Assembly (NCBI RefSeq): GCF_004920835.1
Contig: NZ_QFHO01000016.1
Coordinates: forward strand, 35,147-99,146
Reading direction: 5' to 3'
Length of the DNA stretch: 64,000 nucleotides
Source of the DNA: Stenotrophomonas maltophilia
GTDB taxonomy: Bacteria > Pseudomonadota > Gammaproteobacteria > Xanthomonadales > Xanthomonadaceae
The notes under the pieces are model-generated. The model was not told where the DNA came from. It saw only the letters and a list, made by a program, of their open reading frames with translations, and did no database searches. Below are positions 17,776-26,517 of the stretch, piece by piece. Within the stretch, counting starts at the first letter, position 1, and each line of letters begins with the position of its first letter. Both the position numbers and the translations under genes were made by a program.

Positions 17776-20700
17776 TCAGAACTTGTACTTCACGGTCAGC
17801 TGCATCGACCAGCGCGACACGGCGGTGTTGCCCTTGTCGTTGTTGTTTTCCTGGATCGACGAGTTGTCGGTACGGCCGGTGAAGTTGTACAGGTACTTGC
17901 CGGTAGCCGGGTCGATACCCGAGTAGTTGGCAACGCGACGGGTGGCGTAGAAGCCGTAATCGTCGATCAAACCCCACTTCTTGTTGAGCAGATTGCCGAC
18001 ATTCATGATGTCCAGTGCGATCTCGCCCTTGTGGGTCTTCGCGAAGCCAGGGAATTCCTGGCTGATGCGGACATCGAAGCTGTTGACCCACTTGGCGCGG
18101 TGCGCGTTAGCCGGGACCACGCTGCCACGGTAGGCATCGAGCTCCGGATTCTGCGCCAGCCATTCGAAGAACTTCTTCTCCATGTCGGCACCGCCAGTGA
18201 AGATCACGTCACCCGGACCCTTCGGCACGTAGAACAGATCGTTGGTACCTGCGCCGTCGCCGTTCACGTCGTTATAGAACACGTAGCTGTACGGACGACC
18301 CGAACGGCCTTCATAGAACAGGCCGACGCGGGTGGCATTGTCACCGAAGAAGTTGTGCTTCCACTCCAGGGTGCCGGTGATGCGGTCCTTGATCGCATAG
18401 CGCGAGTTGTACGCAACATTGTCGTTGGCGTTCAGGCTGAGCGTGTTGTTCCAGTTCGAGGTGTTCTGCGAGCTGGACAGCGGGCTCACTTCCTTCGCCT
18501 GGGTGTAGGTATAACCCAGCGACCAGCCCCAGTTCTCGGTCAGCGGCTTGGCCAGCGAGAACGTAGCCTGGGAACCACGCCCCTTGTCGGTGTTGCGCAG
18601 CAGGATCACGTCGCCGATATCGCTCGGACGGTTGACACGGTCACTCGGGCAGGTCTGATCGGTGGCGGTACAAGCACGGCCATTCTTCTGGCCAGCCTGC
18701 ATGCCGTTCGAGCCAGCATTGGCACCGTTCATGCCGTAGTCGTTCCAGTACAGCGCACGACCGTCCTGACCAACCGAGCGGTTGGCGTTCGGGGTCATGA
18801 CGTCCAGACGATCGAAGTACAGACCATCCTTGACCTTGGTGACCAGCAGCTCGGCCGACGCCACGATGCCGTACCACGGCAGTTCGTGATCAAAGGCCAG
18901 GTTGGCCTTCCACACCGACGGCAGGCGGGTACCGGGAGCGATCAGGTCGACGTTCTGACGTGCCGAAGCCAGCGACGGGTCCGGGATGAACGGATTGTCA
19001 GCATCGAAGCTGAAACCACCCGGATTGCGGGTCAGGTTGTACTCGGCGTAGTTCAGGCCGGTGTTCTGGTAAGCACCTGCCAGCCACACGTTCGGGGCAG
19101 CACCGCCGAACAGACCCACGCCACCGCGCAGCTGGGTCGGGCGGTCGCTATCGAAGGTGTAGTTGAAGCCGACGCGCGGCTGGAACAGCTTCTTGTCGAC
19201 CAGCTTGGTGTTGTTGAAGCCGTACAGCTGCTCGATGCGCGGGTTGTACAGGCGCTGGGTGCTGAAGTCCGGCATGTCAACGCGGACACCGAACATCAGG
19301 CTCAGGTTGTAGTTGATCGCCCAGGTATCCTGGATGAACAGACCCGTGTTCTTCAGGTGGAACTTCGCCGGAATGTCATCCAGGCTGCCACCAGCACGCG
19401 GCACGCGCACCTGGTACGCGGACGGGGTGCCAGCTTCAAACGCAGCCAGGTTGGCGAACTCATACGCGCCGTACAGGTTGCGGCCGTAGAAGTTCATCAG
19501 GTCGTTGTCGGTGTAGTCAAAGCCGAACTTGACGGTGTGGTCACCGACGTACCAGGTACCGGCACCGAATGCGCTCAGTTCCTTCGACTCGACCAGGTTG
19601 GTGTGGGTGTTCTGCTCGGTACCGAGGTACAGCGAGTTGTTGTTGTCGAAGCGGACGCGGATCTGCGGCAGGTGCGAAGCAGCAACACGGTTGGACGAGT
19701 AGTCCTTGTGCGAGACCTTGAATTCGGTGGAGAAGTTCTCGGACCAGTCACTGAACAGTTCACCCATCCAGGTTTCATACTCGGTCGGCTGGGTGTACCA
19801 GAAGTCGCTCAGCGAAATTTCGCTGTTGCTGACCTTCGGGAAACGCACCACGTCCTGCTTCATCTTGTTGTAACGCAGGGCCGCACGGTGGTTCTCGTTG
19901 ATGTTCCAGTCCAGCTTGACCGCGTACTCTTCGATCTCGGTCTTGTTGTTCAGCGCGCCTACGCCGCCGACCTGATAGCCAAGATCGGACATGCGCTTCT
20001 GAACGCGGGCGATATCAGCATCGCTGATGCCGCCAGCCTTGTTGTAGGGGCTTTCGCCAAGGCTGACGCCGCCACCGCTACGCTCGTACTTTTCGTAGTT
20101 GGTGAAGAAGAACAGCTTGTCCTTGACGATCGGGCCGCCGAAGGTCATGCCGTAGGTCTTCTCGTCCTTGAAGCCGTTGAAGTCCTGCTTGTCACCTTCC
20201 AGGCGCGAACGGACCATGTCCTTGTCGCGGTACGAACCGTACACGGTGCCGTGGAATTCATTGGTACCCGACTTGGTCACGGCGTTGATCACCGCACCGG
20301 TACCACCGGCGATGGTGGTGTCGTAGTTGGCCAGGTCGATGTTGATTTCCTGGATGGCATCCATCGACACCGGCTGACGCTCGGTCGGCAGGTTGTTGGA
20401 GCCCAGGCCGAACGGATCGGAGGCGCTGATGCCGTCGATGCGGATGGCGTTGTAACGGGTGTTCTGGCCACCGGCCGAGATCGCGCCGTCAGCCTTGCTG
20501 ACCTGCGAGATGCGCGGGTCCAGGCGGATGTAGTCCTGGATGTTGCGGTTGGCCGACGGCAGCGCGTCCATCGTTTCGCGGGTCACGTTGGTGCCGCTGC
20601 CCATCTTGGTGGCGCTGAACAGGTCCAGTCCGCCGGCGGTGGCGACGACGTTCACGGCGTCCAGGTTGGTGGCGGCCAAGTCGCCGCCGAGGCTGGCGTT

Positions 20701-21024
20701 GACCGTGTTGACCTGATTCAGGTTCAGGAAGACACCTTCTTCGGTCTTGGTGCCTTCACCAGACTTGGTGATGGTGATGGTGTACGGGCCACCCACGCGC
20801 AGGCCGCGCGCGTTGTAACGACCCGACGCATCGGTGGTAGCACGCGAAACAGTGCCCGACTCGGTGTGGGTGATGGTGACTTCAGCGCCGGCGACAGGCT
20901 GGCCTGCAGCGGACATGACCTGGCCACCGACACCGGCGGAGGTGCTCTGGGCGAAGGCAGGAGCGGCAGCAAGTGCAGCCACGAGACCAAGGGTAAGCTT
21001 GGACATCCGGAGTGGGTGAGTCAT
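17776..21024 (-). CDS. Oar-like TonB-dependent outer-membrane receptor
   Basis: Large outer-membrane protein of 1082 residues. The signal peptide ends AAPAFA-Q. A carboxypeptidase-regulatory-like (CNA-B/Oar) domain of about 90 residues follows (VGGQVMSAAGQPVAGAEVTI), then a plug domain (TMDALPSANRNIQDYIRLDP) and a long barrel with the terminal aromatic residue KYKF. No heme- or siderophore-specific motif is seen. Oar-type receptors in Xanthomonadaceae and Myxococcus have been linked to large substrates or adhesion; the ligand here is unknown. The ATG at 21024 has GAGG ten bases upstream; an ATG at 21006 is possible. The gene stands alone, with its own terminator. Confidence 0.9.
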   Translation of the reverse strand: MTHPLRMSKLTLGLVAALAAAPAFAQSTSAGVGGQVMSAAGQPVAGAEVTITHTESGTVSRATTDASGRYNARGLRVGGPYTITITKSGEGTKTEEGVFLNLNQVNTVNASLGGDLAATNLDAVNVVATAGGLDLFSATKMGSGTNVTRETMDALPSANRNIQDYIRLDPRISQVSKADGAISAGGQNTRYNAIRIDGISASDPFGLGSNNLPTERQPVSMDAIQEINIDLANYDTTIAGGTGAVINAVTKSGTNEFHGTVYGSYRDKDMVRSRLEGDKQDFNGFKDEKTYGMTFGGPIVKDKLFFFTNYEKYERSGGGVSLGESPYNKAGGISDADIARVQKRMSDLGYQVGGVGALNNKTEIEEYAVKLDWNINENHRAALRYNKMKQDVVRFPKVSNSEISLSDFWYTQPTEYETWMGELFSDWSENFSTEFKVSHKDYSSNRVAASHLPQIRVRFDNNNSLYLGTEQNTHTNLVESKELSAFGAGTWYVGDHTVKFGFDYTDNDLMNFYGRNLYGAYEFANLAAFEAGTPSAYQVRVPRAGGSLDDIPAKFHLKNTGLFIQDTWAINYNLSLMFGVRVDMPDFSTQRLYNPRIEQLYGFNNTKLVDKKLFQPRVGFNYTFDSDRPTQLRGGVGLFGGAAPNVWLAGAYQNTGLNYAEYNLTRNPGGFSFDADNPFIPDPSLASARQNVDLIAPGTRLPSVWKANLAFDHELPWYGIVASAELLVTKVKDGLYFDRLDVMTPNANRSVGQDGRALYWNDYGMNGANAGSNGMQAGQKNGRACTATDQTCPSDRVNRPSDIGDVILLRNTDKGRGSQATFSLAKPLTENWGWSLGYTYTQAKEVSPLSSSQNTSNWNNTLSLNANDNVAYNSRYAIKDRITGTLEWKHNFFGDNATRVGLFYEGRSGRPYSYVFYNDVNGDGAGTNDLFYVPKGPGDVIFTGGADMEKKFFEWLAQNPELDAYRGSVVPANAHRAKWVNSFDVRISQEFPGFAKTHKGEIALDIMNVGNLLNKKWGLIDDYGFYATRRVANYSGIDPATGKYLYNFTGRTDNSSIQENNNDKGNTAVSRWSMQLTVKYKF

Positions 21025-21145
21025 TTTTCGGTAGCCTCGATGCGAGTTGGCGATGGCGGAAAAAAAGCGCATCCAAGCAGCCTTGCGGGCGGCTGTTCGG
21101 ACATTTATCTGGGGTTCCCTACCGTGAACGGCAGCTGCCGAAACG

Positions 21146-21162
21146 GTTAACACTAGATTAAC
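21146..21162. promoter_or_regulatory. Inverted repeat upstream of the TonB receptor
   Basis: GTTAA-N7-TTAAC, about 120 bases upstream of the receptor start in an otherwise AT-poor stretch. It could be an operator or part of the promoter; no regulator is assigned. The rest of the 230-base gap shows nothing clear. Confidence 0.3.
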
Positions 21163-21254
21163 ACGCTACGCCTTGGATGTGACGGTTGTGCGACAAACGG
21201 CACCGGATCGCAACGCAATCGTGACGGGTTCTTCACTCCGCCTTTCCCCGGGAC

Positions 21255-22031
21255 TTACTCGACCGGGCTCATTCCACTGGCGTCAAGGACCCGCCCGCGC
21301 CACGCGCTCCCCGCGCTGGACAGGAGGGTCACGGCCGCCGCCGCGGCTGCTTCAGGGCCCTGGGCGGCCGGGTCCTGGTCAACGGAATAGGCCCGGGCAC
21401 GCAGCGCCGTGCGCAGCGGGCCGGGATACAGGCCGCTGACCCGCACCGGGCTGCGGCCGAGTTCGTCGTGCAGGCTGGCGATCAGGCCGCGCAGGCCATG
21501 CTGGGCCACGCCGTATCCGCCCCAGTAGGCCTGCCCGACCCGTTCCGGCGCATCGACAGCAAACACCAGCGCTGCATCTTCGCGCTGTCGCAGCAGCGGC
21601 AGGCAGGCCTGGGCCAGCCAGGCTGGGGCGGTCAAGGTGACATGGACGGCGCGGGCGAAGCTGGCCGGATCGGCCAGCTCGAACGGGGTCAGGCCCGGGA
21701 AGTGGGCGGCGCAGACCAGCAGGCCGTCCAGGCGACCCAACTCGCGCCGCAGGGCCTGGGCCAGCTCGGCATAGTCATCGGGGCCGGCTCCCTCAAGGTC
21801 CAGCGGGTAGAGCAGAGGCTCCGGACCGACGGCCTGGACCTGCGCATAGACGCGATCCAGCCGGCGCGGCTTGCGCCCCATCAGGACGACAGTGGCCCCG
21901 GCGGCGGCCGCTGCGACCGCTGCGGCACTGCCCAGCCCGCCACCGGCACCGGCAACCAGCACCACGCGGTCCTGCAACGGGCGGCCATCGAGCGCCCCGT
22001 CAGTCGGTGACGTCGATGGCCAGGCACTCAT
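21255..22031 (-). CDS. Short-chain dehydrogenase/reductase family protein
   Basis: SDR fold of 258 residues. The cofactor motif is GAGGGLGSA. Position YWGGYGVAQHG holds the catalytic Tyr but the usual Lys (YxxxK) is not obvious: Y-G-V-A-Q gives Gln where Lys is expected. The catalytic Ser region FAVDAPE is also atypical, so the enzyme may be inactive or of the YciK-like subfamily. The C-terminal part (VSGLYPGPLRTALRARAY) resembles YciK. It overlaps the grxD stop by ATGA (22028-22031) and is therefore coupled to it. Confidence 0.8.
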   Translation of the reverse strand: MSAWPSTSPTDGALDGRPLQDRVVLVAGAGGGLGSAAAVAAAAAGATVVLMGRKPRRLDRVYAQVQAVGPEPLLYPLDLEGAGPDDYAELAQALRRELGRLDGLLVCAAHFPGLTPFELADPASFARAVHVTLTAPAWLAQACLPLLRQREDAALVFAVDAPERVGQAYWGGYGVAQHGLRGLIASLHDELGRSPVRVSGLYPGPLRTALRARAYSVDQDPAAQGPEAAAAAAVTLLSSAGSAWRGRVLDASGMSPVE

Positions 22032-22348
22032 CCCTGGGTCGCCTCTTCGACGATGCGCTTCAGCTCGCCGGCTTCGAACAGTTCCATGACGATGTCGCAG
22101 CCGCCGATCAACTCGCCGTTGATGAACAGTTGCGGGAAGGTCGGCAGATTGGAGAAGCGCGGCAGATTGGCGCGGATCTCCGGCTCTTCCAGCACGTTGA
22201 CGGTGCGCAGGGTGACGGCGCCGGCAGCCATCAACGCCTGTACGGCGCGGCTGGAGAAGCCACACATCGGGTATTGCGGGGTGCCCTTCATGAACAAGAC
22301 GAGCGGGTAACGATCGACCTCGGCCTGGATTTGCTGCATTACCGCCAC
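22028..22348 (-). CDS. grxD: Monothiol glutaredoxin, Grx4 family
   Basis: Monothiol glutaredoxin with the CGFS active site (PMCGFSSRAVQAL), which binds and delivers a [2Fe-2S] cluster with glutathione. Other family marks are FMKGTP, TFPQLFINGELIGGCDI and the C-terminal ELKRIVEEA. I chose the GTG at 22348 because AAGGAG lies seven bases upstream; the ATG at 22339 and a longer ATG at 22375 are alternatives. The gene is divergent from sodB, a natural pairing of iron-sulfur and oxidative-stress functions, but no OxyR or Fur site is evident. Confidence 0.93.
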   Translation of the reverse strand: MAVMQQIQAEVDRYPLVLFMKGTPQYPMCGFSSRAVQALMAAGAVTLRTVNVLEEPEIRANLPRFSNLPTFPQLFINGELIGGCDIVMELFEAGELKRIVEEATQG

Positions 22349-22467
22349 AACCACACTCCTTGCTTCGCCGGACAAACCGACCGCGATGGTCGGCTAGACT
22401 GCCCAAGGTAGCCGCCATTGTAAGCCGATGGAACCGGCTGCCGCCGCCCCCTGCCACGAACCTGTCC

Positions 22468-23046
22468 ATGCCCGTCGAATTGCCTGCCCTGCCCTACCTC
22501 TCTGGCTCCCTGCTGCCGCACCTGTCCGCGCAGACCGTGGAACTGCACCACGGCCGCCACCATCGCGCCTATGTCGATGCGGTCAATGCCGGCATTCTCG
22601 GCACCGAGTGGGAGGAGGCGTCACTGGAAGAGATCGTCCGCCACACCCAGGGCAGACTGTTCGACGCTGCGGCCCAGGCGTGGAACCACGGCTTCTACTG
22701 GCAATGCCTGCGCCCACGCGGCGGTGGCGAGCCACAGGGCCGGCTGGGCGAGCTGGTCAAGCGCCAGTTTGGCGACACGCAGCGCCTGCGCGAGGAGTTC
22801 AACCGTACCGCGCTGGGGCTGTTCGGCTCAGGCTGGGTGTGGCTGGTGCAGCATCCCGGCGGCCAGCTGGGCATCCAGGCCACCCGCAATGCCGGCACGC
22901 CGCTGACCGGCGAGAGTACGCCACTGCTGTGCTGCGATGTGTGGGAACACGCCTACTACACCGACTACCAGAATGATCGCGCGCGATACCTGGAGGCGTT
23001 CTGGCAGATGGTCAACTGGGAATTCGCCGAAAGCCAGCTGCGCTGA
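22468..23046 (+). CDS. sodB: Superoxide dismutase, Fe/Mn family
   Basis: Cytoplasmic superoxide dismutase of 192 residues. Metal ligands are visible: His in VELHHGRHHRAYV, His in AWNHGFYW, then Asp and His in CCDVWEHAYYTDYQN. WQCLRPRG and LFGSGWVWLV are standard. Sequence around NHGFYW fits the iron-type branch, but Fe versus Mn use cannot be fixed by eye. Two GTAG palindromes follow the stop codon. Confidence 0.92.
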   Translation: MPVELPALPYLSGSLLPHLSAQTVELHHGRHHRAYVDAVNAGILGTEWEEASLEEIVRHTQGRLFDAAAQAWNHGFYWQCLRPRGGGEPQGRLGELVKRQFGDTQRLREEFNRTALGLFGSGWVWLVQHPGGQLGIQATRNAGTPLTGESTPLLCCDVWEHAYYTDYQNDRARYLEAFWQMVNWEFAESQLR

Positions 23047-23054
23047 AGACATCC

Positions 23055-23113
23055 GCCGGGCATGGCCCGGCGCTACCACACCCATCCCGGTAGCGCCGGG
23101 CCATGCCCGGCGA
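23055..23113. repeat. Inverted pair of GTAG palindromes (SMAG-like REP)
   Basis: Two hairpins, each containing CCGGGC-ATG-GCCCGG, face each other, with GGTAG/CTACC at their inner edge. S. maltophilia genomes are known to carry large numbers of such GTAG-ended palindromes. It lies between convergent sodB and the AhpD-like gene. Confidence 0.85.
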
Positions 23114-23123
23114 CACGTGGACC

Positions 23124-23465
23124 TCACGCGCTCTCGTGCGCGGCCACGGCATCCATCACCCGCGCCGAGTAGACCAGCGCTGCACCGGCATTGAGCGACA
23201 CCGCCACGCCCAGCGCTTCGGCGATTTCCTCGCGGCTGGCGCCGTGCTTCAGCGCAGCATCCACGTGCACGGTGATGCAGCCATCACAGCGGGTGGTGAC
23301 CGCCACCGCCAGCGCGATCAGCTCGCGGGTCTTGGCATCGAGATGGTGGGTCTGCGCGCCGGCATTGGCCAGCGTCGCGTAGCCCTTGACCGTATCCGGT
23401 GAAAGCTTGCCGATCTCGCCGATGCGGCCCTTCAGTTCCTTGCGGTAGGCATTCCAGTCGAGCAT
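23124..23465 (-). CDS. Carboxymuconolactone decarboxylase family (AhpD-like)
   Basis: Small helical protein of 113 residues with the redox motif RCDGCITVH (Cys-x-x-Cys-x-x-x-His), as in AhpD-type alkylhydroperoxidases. The rest (TRELIALAVAVTT, GASREEIAEALGVAV) is typical of the family. It probably forms oligomers and handles peroxides, but the real substrate of many relatives is unknown. A short AGGA site precedes the ATG. Confidence 0.88.
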   Translation of the reverse strand: MLDWNAYRKELKGRIGEIGKLSPDTVKGYATLANAGAQTHHLDAKTRELIALAVAVTTRCDGCITVHVDAALKHGASREEIAEALGVAVSLNAGAALVYSARVMDAVAAHESA

Positions 23466-23550
23466 GGGGATGAGTCCTGTGAAAGGAGCTCCACGCTACC
23501 ACCGGGAATGTTGCGCCGATGCCTGCACCGGCGCGCCACAGCGTTGCATT

Positions 23551-23573
23551 GCCGGCCAGCGGCCGGCACTACC
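23551..23573. repeat. GTAG palindrome (SMAG-like)
   Basis: GCCGGCC-AGC-GGCCGGC followed by ACTACC, the reverse of GGTAG. It lies just past the purK stop and may be a transcription end for it. Confidence 0.8.
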
Positions 23574-23577
23574 CTCC

Positions 23578-24726
23578 TCAGCGATTGCGCAGCGCGTGTA
23601 CCGCCGGTGCCACCTGGGCCTGGCGGTCCAGCTCCAGGCCGACCTGCTCCAGCGCATCGGCCAGCGCATCGGCATCATCGTCGCGCAAGGTGGCGTGGCC
23701 AACCTTGCGGCCATCGCGCGCTTCCTTCCCGTAGTCGTGCCAGTGGCCGCTGGCCTGGGCCAGCACCGGCAACGGGTCGGGCATCGCGCCCAGCCAGTTC
23801 AGCATGCAGGCATGGCCGAGCATGCGGGTGCTGCCCAGCGGCAGGCCGAGCACCGCGCGCAGGTGGTTCTCGAACTGCGAAGTTTCACTGCCTTCGATGG
23901 TCCAGTGGCCGGAGTTGTGCACGCGCGGTGCCATCTCGTTGGCCAGCAGTTCGCCATCGCGGCAGAACAGCTCCAGCGCGAACACACCGACATACTGCAG
24001 GTGCTCCGCGATGCGGCGCGCATAGCCGATCGCGGCCTCATGCTCGGCGGCCGACAGCACGGCCGGGGCCACGCTGGCCGACAGCACCCCGTCGACGTGC
24101 CAGTTACCGGTGACCGGCCAGGCCTGGAAGCTGCCATCGCGGCCACGCACGGCAACCACACTGACCTCGCGCTGGAAGGCCACGAAGCCCTCCAGGATCA
24201 GGCCAGTGCGTTCGACCTGGGCGCCCAGCGCATCCCATGCCGCGTCGATGTCGGCTTCGCTGCGCAGGCGGAACTGGCCCTTGCCGTCATAGCCGAGGCG
24301 GCGCGTCTTGAGAATGCACGGCAGGCCGAACTCGGCGGCCTTCGCGGCCAGCTCGTCACGGCTGCGGATGTCGGCAAAGGCCGGCAGCGGGATGCCCAGC
24401 TGCTGGAACAGGGTCTTCTCACTCAGCCGGTCCTGGGCCACGGCCAGTGCGGCCGGCGGCGGGTAGACCGGCACGCGATCAGCCAGGAACTGCGCGCTGT
24501 CGGCAGGCACGTTCTCGAAATCGAAGGTGACCACATCGACCCTGGCGGCGAAGTCCGCCAGAGCCTGGCGGTCGTCAAACGCGCCGACGGTGAGCGGCGC
24601 CAGCGGGCCACTGCAGGCGTCGGCCGCCGGGTCATACAGTTCGAAGCGCAGTCCCAGCGGCGCACCAGCCAGAACCATCATGCGGGCGAGCTGGCCGCCG
24701 CCCAGGATGCCGACGGTCAAGCTCAT
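23578..24726 (-). CDS. purK: 5-(carboxyamino)imidazole ribonucleotide synthase
   Basis: ATP-grasp enzyme of 382 residues that carboxylates AIR to N5-CAIR in purine synthesis. The N-terminal [12 protein letters not shown] is the family signature. The ATP-grasp centre includes [14 protein letters not shown], the metal site [28 protein letters not shown] and [18 protein letters not shown]. It overlaps purE by ATGA (24723-24726), so the two enzymes of consecutive steps are coupled. Confidence 0.96.
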   Translation of the reverse strand: MSLTVGILGGGQLARMMVLAGAPLGLRFELYDPAADACSGPLAPLTVGAFDDRQALADFAARVDVVTFDFENVPADSAQFLADRVPVYPPPAALAVAQDRLSEKTLFQQLGIPLPAFADIRSRDELAAKAAEFGLPCILKTRRLGYDGKGQFRLRSEADIDAAWDALGAQVERTGLILEGFVAFQREVSVVAVRGRDGSFQAWPVTGNWHVDGVLSASVAPAVLSAAEHEAAIGYARRIAEHLQYVGVFALELFCRDGELLANEMAPRVHNSGHWTIEGSETSQFENHLRAVLGLPLGSTRMLGHACMLNWLGAMPDPLPVLAQASGHWHDYGKEARDGRKVGHATLRDDDADALADALEQVGLELDRQAQVAPAVHALRNR

Positions 24727-25226
24727 TGGCGCGGATCGTCGTGGGCCATCACGTCTTCGGTCTGGCGTGCGCGGAACGCGTCAAGCGCCTGGCCGATCGC
24801 CGGCTGGTCGCTGGCCAGCATCGCGGCGGCGAACAGGGCGGCGTTCGAGGCACCTGCATTGCCGATGGCGAAGGTGGCGACCGGGATGCCGGCCGGCATC
24901 TGCACGATCGACAGCAGCGAATCCATGCCGTTGAGGGCCTTGGACTGCACGGGCACGCCCAGCACCGGCACCGCGGTCTTGGCCGCGATCATGCCCGGCA
25001 GGTGCGCGGCCCCGCCGGCACCGGCGATGATCGCGCGCAGACCACGCGGGCCCGCCTGCTCGGCGTAACTGAACAACACATCCGGCGTCCGATGGGCGGA
25101 CACCACCTTCACTTCGAACGGAACACCCAGGGCTTCAAGCTTCTGGGCGGCGTGCTGCATGGTTTCCCAGTCGGAGCGGGAACCCATGACGATGCCGACA
25201 AGCGGCGCGATCGGGTTGGGGGTCAT
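24723..25226 (-). CDS. purE: N5-CAIR mutase, class I PurE
   Basis: Converts N5-CAIR to CAIR. The protein has 167 residues with [16 protein letters not shown] and [10 protein letters not shown], the active-site motifs of the mutase. The C-terminal MAHDDPRQ tail is longer than the catalytic core. It is first in the purEK operon; a TAGAAT sequence about 25 bases upstream could be a -10 element, with no clear -35. Confidence 0.96.
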   Translation of the reverse strand: MTPNPIAPLVGIVMGSRSDWETMQHAAQKLEALGVPFEVKVVSAHRTPDVLFSYAEQAGPRGLRAIIAGAGGAAHLPGMIAAKTAVPVLGVPVQSKALNGMDSLLSIVQMPAGIPVATFAIGNAGASNAALFAAAMLASDQPAIGQALDAFRARQTEDVMAHDDPRQ

Positions 25227-25284
25227 TGGCCGTCACCTGCCTTAAAGACGTATTCTAGCCATCTTCCACGCAAGACGAAGAACC

Positions 25285-25554
25285 ATGGATCGCAAGCTGC
25301 TCGACCTGCTGGTGTCGCCGGACACCCGCCAGCCCCTGTCCCTGCTGGATGGCAAGGGCCTGGAAGCCCTCAACAAGGCCATTTCCACCGGCGCGGTGAA
25401 CAAGGCCGATGGCAACCCGCTGGCGCAGCCGCTGCGCGAGGCGCTGGTCACCCGCGACCGCAAGCAGGTGTTCCGCGTCGACGATGGCATCCCGGTACTG
25501 CTGGCCGAGGAAGCCATCCCCACCGCGCAGATCGCCGACTTCCCGGCCGCATGA
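25285..25554 (+). CDS. Trm112-like/YcaR-family protein lacking the zinc cysteines
   Basis: Protein of 89 residues beginning MDRKLLDLLVSPDTRQPL and ending in VDDGIPVLLAEEA, the two recognisable ends of the Trm112/UPF0434 family. E. coli YcaR carries Cys-rich zinc ligands (ACPVCNG...); here the protein contains no Cys at all (LVSPDT), and an insertion of about 25 residues separates the ends. It must therefore lack the zinc knuckle, though the fold may persist. It overlaps nadC by ATGA, so it is co-translated. The function is unknown. Confidence 0.8.
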   Translation: MDRKLLDLLVSPDTRQPLSLLDGKGLEALNKAISTGAVNKADGNPLAQPLREALVTRDRKQVFRVDDGIPVLLAEEAIPTAQIADFPAA

Positions 25555-26402
25555 GCACGCTGCCGACGCCGGATGCGGCCGTGGTCGCCGCCGATGTCGC
25601 GCGTGCGCTGGCCGAGGACCTCGGCAGCGGCGACGTCACCGCCGCCCTGTTGCCTGACCAGGCCGACAGCGCCTATCTGCTGTGCAAGCAGGATGCGGTG
25701 ATCGCCGGCCGCCCCTGGTTCGACGCCACCCATCGTGCACTCGACCCCGACGTGCGCATTGAATGGCGCGTTGCCGACGGCGATGCAGTCACCGCCGGCA
25801 CTGTACTGGCCCTGCTGCATGGCCGCAGCCGCAGCCTGGTCAGCGCCGAGCGCACCTCGCTGAATTTCCTGCAGACGCTGTCCGCCACCGCCACCACCAC
25901 CGCCCGCTACGTGGCGGCCGTGGAAGGCACCGGCACGCGCATCCTCGACACCCGCAAGACGCTGCCCGGCCTGCGCCTGGCGCAGAAGTACGCAGTGCGC
26001 TGCGGCGGTGGCGAGAATCACCGCTTCGGCCTGTACGACACGGTGATGCTGAAGGAAAACCACATCCGTGCCGCCGGTTCGCTGGCTGCCGCCGTGGCGG
26101 CTGCACGCCGGCAATGGCCGCAGCTGCCGCTGGTGGTCGAGGTCGAGGATCTGGAGCAGTTGCGGCAGGCACTGGAAGCCGGCTGCGAACGCATCCTGCT
26201 GGATGACTTCAGTCCCGATCTGCGCCGCGAGGCGGTGCGCATTACGGCGGGACGCATTCCGCTTGAGGTCTCCGGCAGCGTCGGCCTGGGTGGCCTGCGT
26301 TCGATCGCCGAAGACGGCGTGGACTGCATCTCGATCGGTGGACTGACCAAGCACGTGCAAGCGATTGATCTGTCGCTGAAGCTGGGCCCGCCGCCGGGCT
26401 GA
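25551..26402 (+). CDS. nadC: Quinolinate phosphoribosyltransferase (decarboxylating)
   Basis: Makes nicotinate mononucleotide from quinolinate and PRPP in NAD synthesis. It has 283 residues. Family motifs are LNFLQTLSATAT, LDTRKTLPGLR, KYAVRCGGGENHR and MLKENHI, with EVSGSVGL and IGGLTKHV towards the end. The ATG at 25551 overlaps the preceding stop by four bases. Confidence 0.97.
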   Translation: MSTLPTPDAAVVAADVARALAEDLGSGDVTAALLPDQADSAYLLCKQDAVIAGRPWFDATHRALDPDVRIEWRVADGDAVTAGTVLALLHGRSRSLVSAERTSLNFLQTLSATATTTARYVAAVEGTGTRILDTRKTLPGLRLAQKYAVRCGGGENHRFGLYDTVMLKENHIRAAGSLAAAVAAARRQWPQLPLVVEVEDLEQLRQALEAGCERILLDDFSPDLRREAVRITAGRIPLEVSGSVGLGGLRSIAEDGVDCISIGGLTKHVQAIDLSLKLGPPPG

Positions 26403-26413
26403 GGCCGGGGCTG

Positions 26414-26454
26414 GGGTCAGATCCCTTTTCCTCGGGAAAAGGGATCTGCCCCCG
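26414..26454. repeat. Palindromic repeat, GGGGTCAGA family
   Basis: Long hairpin: GGGGTCAGATCCCTTTTCC, 3-base loop, then its near-perfect complement ending CTGCCCCC. It lies 12 bases after nadC and probably also ends transcription. It shares its outer core with the repeats at 16099 and 36485. Confidence 0.75.
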
Positions 26455-26517
26455 ATCTCACACCCGGCGTTCACGACGGCACTGCGACGCTGCGGCCATC
26501 CCCCACAGGAGCCGCGC

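Noticed and set aside
17608..21150. Very long open frame on the plus strand opposite the TonB receptor
   Set aside because: It is the antisense of a clear receptor gene; open only because of high-GC codon bias, and its translation has no domain or signal structure.
21255..22469. Longer N-terminal extension of the SDR gene
   Set aside because: The extension runs through grxD in another frame; the ATG at 22031 overlaps the grxD stop as in a normal operon.
24726..26402. Long plus-strand frame suggesting a fused protein ending in nadC
   Set aside because: The first half is antisense to purE; the true nadC start at 25551 overlaps the Trm112-like gene.
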